A DNA stretch of 64,000 nucleotides from Corynebacterium aurimucosum. Lineage in GTDB: Bacteria > Actinomycetota > Actinomycetes > Mycobacteriales > Mycobacteriaceae. Position 1 is the first letter of the stretch, and every line of letters starts with the position of its first letter. The translations under genes were made by a program, and so were the position numbers. The DNA is taken from contig NZ_CP047048.1 in NCBI RefSeq assembly GCF_030408555.1, positions 1,116,001-1,180,000 of the forward strand, read 5' to 3'. A model generated the notes under the pieces. The model had not been told where the DNA came from and searched no databases. It saw nothing but the letters and a program-made list of their open reading frames with translations. Of the stretch, positions 60,241-64,000 are shown in pieces.

Positions 60241-60918
60241 ATGCAGGGACAGATTTATAACTGTGCGGACGCGGCAGAACGCGAAGAAGGAATGGCCCTT
60301 GCCGTCAAGGCTGCCAAGTCAGGGCGGCTCGTGGTCATGCCCACCGATACGCTCTACGGGTTGGGCTGCGACGCCTTCGATAATGACGCCGTTGCGAGCC
60401 TGCTGGCCACCAAACACCGCGGCCCCGACATGCCGGTGCCGGTGCTCGTGGGATCCTGGGACACCGTAAAAGGCCTTGTCGCCACTTTGGATGACACCGC
60501 ACAAACGCTTATCGAGGCCTTCTGGCCTGGTGGTTTGTCCATCGTGGTCCCGCAAGCGCCTTCGCTTCCGTGGAACCTGGGCGATACCCGCGGCACGGTG
60601 ATGCTGCGCATGCCCCTGCACCCCATTGCAATCGAGCTCCTCCGCGAGGTCGGCCCGATGGCGGTGTCCTCAGCGAATATCTCTGGACAGACTCCGCCGA
60701 CCACTGCGATTGCTGCCAAGCAGCAGCTGGGTAAGGCCGTCACGGTCTACCTCGACGGGGGAGAAGCTGAGGTGGGCAAGCCCTCCACCATCATTGATCT
60801 GTCCGGCTCACACCCGTATCTGCTGCGCGAAGGTGCTTTGAGCGCCGAGCAGATCGGCGAGGTCATCGGAGTGTCTGCAGAGTCCCTGCGTACACGCCCG
60901 GGCTCCCAATCCTCTTAA
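60241..60918 (+). CDS. L-threonylcarbamoyladenylate synthase (Sua5/YwlC/YrdC family)
   Basis: Makes threonylcarbamoyl-AMP for the t6A37 modification of tRNA. It is 225 residues with the YrdC core: VVMPTDTLYGLGCDAFD, KHRGPDMPVPVLV, FWPGGLSIV, RMPLHPIAIELL, and MAVSSANISGQTPP. It lacks the full C-terminal Sua5 domain. ATG 60241 has AAAGGAGAG at good distance. It follows prmC as in other actinobacteria. Confidence 0.9.
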   Translation: MQGQIYNCADAAEREEGMALAVKAAKSGRLVVMPTDTLYGLGCDAFDNDAVASLLATKHRGPDMPVPVLVGSWDTVKGLVATLDDTAQTLIEAFWPGGLSIVVPQAPSLPWNLGDTRGTVMLRMPLHPIAIELLREVGPMAVSSANISGQTPPTTAIAAKQQLGKAVTVYLDGGEAEVGKPSTIIDLSGSHPYLLREGALSAEQIGEVIGVSAESLRTRPGSQSS

Positions 60919-60928
60919 GGAGACATCA

Positions 60929-62104
60929 GTGGCTGGAACCGGAGTGCCGCTGCGTGAGCTGGCGTTGGTGATCTTCGTCGCCGCGGCGTTTACCTACCTC
61001 ACCACCGGACTGGTGCGCACCTTTCTGGTGCGCAGTGGCCAGGTGGCGGAGATCCGCCTGCGCGATAGTCACTCCCAGCCCACCCCGCAGCTTGGCGGAG
61101 TGGCGATGTTTACGGGGTTTGCCGCCGCAGTGTACCTCGCCGGCCAGCTTCCAGCCTTGACTCGCGGGTTTATGCCCGTCACGCCAGAGATGAACGCTGT
61201 GCTCTGGTCCGCTGCCGCCATCGTGGTTGTCGGTGTGGTGGATGACCTGTTGGAACTGAGTGCTTTGGTCAAACTCATCGGGCAGCTCGTTGCCGCAGCC
61301 ATTATGAGCGGATTGGGCTTGACCTGGACGCTTCTCTTTCTGCCTTTTGGTGATGGAACCACGGTCATTCTGGACCAGGTCCAGGGAACACTCTTGACCA
61401 CATTCTTTACCGTACTGCTCATTAATGCCATCAACTTCGTCGACGGCCTCGACGGCTTGGCGGCTGGGCTGGGCATGATTGCCGGCGGGGCCATCCTGGT
61501 CTTCTCCTTGACTGTTCTGCATGACCAAGGCGGTACCGTATCGGCCTATCCGCCGGCGATTATCGCGGCGGCACTCGTTGGTGTGTGTGCCGGATTCCTT
61601 CCGCATAATTTTGAGCCCTCCCGCATTTTCATGGGGGATAGCGGAGCGATGCTGATTGGTTTGTTGCTCGCCGCGGCGTCGACCTCAGCCTCCGGCAAGA
61701 TCAACATGTCCCTCTACGGCACCGTGGACATCGTGGCGCTGATGTCACCCGTCATCGTCGTTGTTGCTGCGGTCTTTATTCCAGTCCTAGACCTTGTCTG
61801 GGCGGTCATTCGGCGTGTTTCGCAGGGGCGCTCGCCCTTCGCTGCCGATAAGGCGCATATCCACCACCGGCTGCTGTCGCTGGGGCATACGCACCGCCGC
61901 ACCGTTCTGGTGCTCTACTTGTGGGTCTCCGCGGTGGCTTTCGGGGCGGTTTCCTTCTCCATCGTTCCAGCCCCTGTCGCGGTGGTGCTCGCTGTTTTTG
62001 CGCTCCTCGTAGCCTTTGGCGTGACCTTGATTCCGCTGCGCCAGGGCAAGATTGGACGCCGGCCGCGCTCGACTAGCGTGGTGCTGGAAACGGATCCCTC
62101 CTGA
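60929..62104 (+). CDS. wecA: Polyprenyl-phosphate GlcNAc-1-phosphate transferase (WecA/Rfe, MraY family)
   Basis: Transfers GlcNAc-1-phosphate to decaprenyl phosphate, the first lipid-linked step of arabinogalactan linker synthesis in mycolic-acid bacteria. A 391-residue membrane enzyme with about 11 helices. Catalytic blocks: VVDDLLELSALVKLIGQL, NFVDGLDGLAAGLGM and FMGDSGAMLIG; HIHHRLLSLGHTHRR is the C-terminal His-rich loop. It starts at GTG 60929 behind AAGGAG. Confidence 0.9.
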   Translation: MAGTGVPLRELALVIFVAAAFTYLTTGLVRTFLVRSGQVAEIRLRDSHSQPTPQLGGVAMFTGFAAAVYLAGQLPALTRGFMPVTPEMNAVLWSAAAIVVVGVVDDLLELSALVKLIGQLVAAAIMSGLGLTWTLLFLPFGDGTTVILDQVQGTLLTTFFTVLLINAINFVDGLDGLAAGLGMIAGGAILVFSLTVLHDQGGTVSAYPPAIIAAALVGVCAGFLPHNFEPSRIFMGDSGAMLIGLLLAAASTSASGKINMSLYGTVDIVALMSPVIVVVAAVFIPVLDLVWAVIRRVSQGRSPFAADKAHIHHRLLSLGHTHRRTVLVLYLWVSAVAFGAVSFSIVPAPVAVVLAVFALLVAFGVTLIPLRQGKIGRRPRSTSVVLETDPS

Positions 62105-62120
62105 GGTAGGGTATGGGGCT

Positions 62121-62555
62121 GTGACTGATTCAACGACTTCCGAAGAGCTATCGCCCTATGACGATCATCGTCGTCCCCTCAAGCGCGCCCTGCGCCTCGG
62201 AGCCATTGGCCTCGTCGTAGTGACCATCGCATCCCTGGCCCTCTGGGGTGGCGTTCGTGGGTTGCCCGGCATCTGGGGAGTGCTCGTCGGCGCTGGTATC
62301 GGAGGCGGCTTCGTGCTCTTTACCGCAGCTTCGGTGCTCCTTACCGCGCGGACTACTCCCTCGACCACGATGGCTGTGGTGCTCGGCGGCTGGTTGCTCA
62401 AGGTGGTCATCCTCATCATGGTGCTGTTGCTGATTAAGGACTTGGACTTCTATGACACGATGGCGCTGTTTGTGACTGTGTTGCTAGCGCTGGCGGTGAC
62501 GCTGGGAACCGAGGTCTGGGGTGTGATTACTTCCAACGTGACCTACGTGTCCTAG
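62121..62555 (+). CDS. AtpI-like membrane protein before the ATP synthase operon
   Basis: A 144-residue protein with four membrane helices (about 25-45, 50-72, 85-105 and 112-135), in the place where C. glutamicum has an AtpI-like gene. AtpI is thought to help c-ring assembly or cation supply. GTG 62121 is chosen because TAGGGT (62107-62112) lies 8 nt before it, the leaderless spacing. The frame itself is open from inside wecA. Confidence 0.65.
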   Translation: MTDSTTSEELSPYDDHRRPLKRALRLGAIGLVVVTIASLALWGGVRGLPGIWGVLVGAGIGGGFVLFTAASVLLTARTTPSTTMAVVLGGWLLKVVILIMVLLLIKDLDFYDTMALFVTVLLALAVTLGTEVWGVITSNVTYVS

Positions 62556-63000
62556 CGTGCCTCGATCTCCATCACAGGCCACTGCTTCCGGTGACCCCGG
62601 GAGGGTGGCTTTTTGTGTAGTAAGACACGTCTTTCAACCTGCTCATTACCCCCGTCAAGGTGGGAAAACGTGGGTATGTGACCAAATACACTCAGCAGGG
62701 TTTTGGCAGAATGCGGGCCTTTTATGAGGCTTTCTGGTGCTGGGCTGTGGCTTTAGGTCCGCAACGGTGCCCCCACGTGCGAAAACTTGAGGGCGAACTG
62801 ATAGCATTCTCTTCGGGTTACCGCGGGTTAGCGTCATGCTATCCCGAAAAAGTACGGTTTATCCTTGCCCTGTTTACGCTGATGTGCGACGGAGTCCGTG
62901 GACAGGGCAAAGAGCTTGAGACGTCCATCGCACCACATAGCCTTCGACAAGCTGTGTGGCCCGAACACGGGAGAGAACGCTGAGCGTTACGACATTGGCC
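62556..63000 (+). promoter_or_regulatory. Terminator, promoter region and leader of the atp operon
   Basis: No gene is supported in this 445-nt stretch. GCCAC and GTGGC followed by TTTTT (about 62577-62615) form a terminator for the upstream gene. In the leader, TTGCCCTGT (62865-62873) pairs perfectly with ACAGGGCAA (62902-62910) over a 28-nt loop. GGGAGAG about 25 nt before ATG 63001 is the only ribosome-site-like sequence, so the true atpB start may be a little upstream, for example TTG 62992-62995. Confidence 0.45.
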
Positions 63001-63813
63001 ATGAAGGGTGAGTTTCACGCACCCGAACTGGATCCAGAATTTTTCCCGGGGCACGTAACCGATGATGGTGAAGTCGTCGATCTCTTGTTCGCCGATTTCG
63101 CCAACGGTTGGTTCGCTTTGGATCGCATCATGCTGGTTCGCCTGTTCATGGCGGCCATTCTGGTGCTCCTTTTTGTTGTCGCCTTTAGGAACCCGAAGCT
63201 GGTTCCTAAAGGATTGCAAAACGTAGCGGAGCATGCGATTGACTTCGTACGAATTCACATCGCAGAAGACATCTTGGGCCGTAAGGAAGGACGTCGATTC
63301 CTTCCGATCTTGGCCACGATCTTCTTCGGTGTTTTGTTCTGGAACGTAGCAACTATTGTTCCAGCTCTAAACATCTCTCCGAACGCTCGTATTGGTATGC
63401 CAATCGTGCTGGCAGCCGTCGCGTACATCGCCATGATCTACGCCGGTGCTAAGCGCTTTGGCTTCGGCAAGTTCATCAAGTCTTCGGTGGTTATTCCTAA
63501 CCTGCCGCCGTTGCTGCACGTGCTTGTTGTGCCGATTGAGGCTTTCTCTACGTTTGTCATGCGTCCAGTCACGCTGGCTCTTCGTCTGATGGCGAACTTC
63601 CTGGCTGGCCACCTCATTTTGGTCCTGTTGTACTCGGCAACGAACTTCTTCTTCTTCCAGTTCAACGGCTGGACTGCCATGAGTGGCCTGACGCTGGTCG
63701 CAGCGGTTCTGTTCACGATTTACGAAATTATCGTCATTTTCCTGCAGGCATATATCTTTGCCCTGCTGACGGCGGTATACATCGAACTATCGCTGCATGC
63801 AGATTCGCACTAA
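63001..63813 (+). CDS. atpB: ATP synthase F0 subunit a
   Basis: Proton channel subunit of F1F0-ATP synthase. It is 270 residues with five or six membrane helices; the essential arginine lies in the FVMRPVTLALRLMANFLAGHLIL helix and the last helix is EIIVIFLQAYIFALLTAVYIELSLH. Start ATG 63001 (MKGEFHAPELDPEFFPGH) is used; the open frame begins at 62956. It is the first structural gene of the atp operon, followed by atpE. Confidence 0.93.
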   Translation: MKGEFHAPELDPEFFPGHVTDDGEVVDLLFADFANGWFALDRIMLVRLFMAAILVLLFVVAFRNPKLVPKGLQNVAEHAIDFVRIHIAEDILGRKEGRRFLPILATIFFGVLFWNVATIVPALNISPNARIGMPIVLAAVAYIAMIYAGAKRFGFGKFIKSSVVIPNLPPLLHVLVVPIEAFSTFVMRPVTLALRLMANFLAGHLILVLLYSATNFFFFQFNGWTAMSGLTLVAAVLFTIYEIIVIFLQAYIFALLTAVYIELSLHADSH

Positions 63814-63911
63814 CAACAACGCGAACCTCGCGGTTAACTAAATACCCCAAAACCACCACATCCCCCGCGGACAAATCCGTGGGAAAACATTGAAAGGGAA
63901 CGACTTTCATC

Positions 63912-64000
63912 ATGAACGAAATCATTCTTGCTCAGGCCGCTGACGAGTCCACCCTCAAGGGTCTCGGTGCTATCGGCTACGGCATCGCAACCATCGGCCC
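63912..64000 (+). CDS. atpE: ATP synthase F0 subunit c (partial, cut by the window end)
   Basis: The first 29 codons of the c-ring subunit: MNEIILAQAADESTLKGLGA then the glycine-rich first helix IGYGIATIG. GAAAGGGAA lies about 15 nt before the ATG. The proton-binding carboxylate of helix 2 is outside the window. Confidence 0.9.
   Translation, partial: MNEIILAQAADESTLKGLGAIGYGIATIG

Noticed and set aside
62640..62990. Open frames of 60-107 codons before atpB
   Set aside because: No ribosome sites and no family resemblance; the region is better explained as terminator, promoter and leader.

Overview
The window reads as a chromosomal segment of a Corynebacterium, high in GC. The block argS-lysA-hom-thrB, a Cys-containing HTH regulator, Moco genes, an acyl-CoA ligase, rho-prfA-prmC-(ywlC/sua5)-wecA-atpI-like-atpB-atpE matches, from memory, the order in C. 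glutamicum. The species cannot be fixed from sequence alone; a skin-type species of the C. aurimucosum / C. striatum kind is a guess.

Layout. (1) 19-345: a short NUDIX hydrolase. (2) 379-14767: a histidine-utilisation cluster: hutG and an amino-acid permease on the minus strand, then a YjiH-like membrane protein, an IclR regulator, hutH, hutU and hutI on the plus strand. Between hutH and hutU sits a 4.6-kb composite element (7037-11666): two identical IS30-type transposase genes in direct orientation around one AbiEi/DUF559-like gene. (3) 14826-19584: an AlbA_2-type DNA-binding protein behind a 30-bp near-palindrome, a DEAD-box RNA helicase, a small membrane protein and an exported HNH nuclease-like protein. 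(4) 19910-29931: putP, then a SNF2 helicase, SWIM protein, Mre11-like and Rad50-like set, then a MarR regulator. (5) 29997-31779: small genes, several long inverted repeats and tRNA-Arg(CCG). (6) 31932-38502: an exported alpha/beta hydrolase and an L-lactate module (lutABC plus lldP). (7) 38738-44181: argS, lysA, hom, thrB. (8) 44183-53945: a respiratory-nitrogen and molybdenum-cofactor block: an ArnR-like Fe-S regulator, a fused ModBC transporter, ModA, a DUF2249 protein, a divergent pair encoding a polytopic membrane protein and a three-domain copper oxidase of the NirK superfamily, then mobA, moaC, moeA and moaA. No nitrate reductase genes are present here, although C. glutamicum keeps its nar operon at this position. 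(9) 53991-64000: acyl-CoA ligase, rho behind a 400-nt leader, prfA, prmC carrying an in-frame 24-bp tandem repeat, a threonylcarbamoyl-AMP synthase, a MraY/WecA enzyme and the start of the ATP synthase operon.

How the genes work together. HutH, HutU, HutI and HutG take histidine to glutamate and formamide; the permease probably supplies histidine and the IclR protein probably senses the pathway. LldP plus LutABC import and oxidise L-lactate. ModA/ModBC and Moa/Moe/Mob make molybdenum cofactor for an enzyme encoded elsewhere.

The most unusual observations are the end structure of the composite element, which looks like a circle carrying cargo that recombined into a resident IS; the repeat array inside prmC; the copper oxidase with an extra tethered cupredoxin and a Glu where CuNIR has its catalytic His; the rho leader with a small open frame; and a cluster of large hairpins at 30868-31609. 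At least twelve genes appear to be leaderless (TANNNT-like -10 box 6-8 nt before the start codon). No CRISPR array or rRNA was seen.
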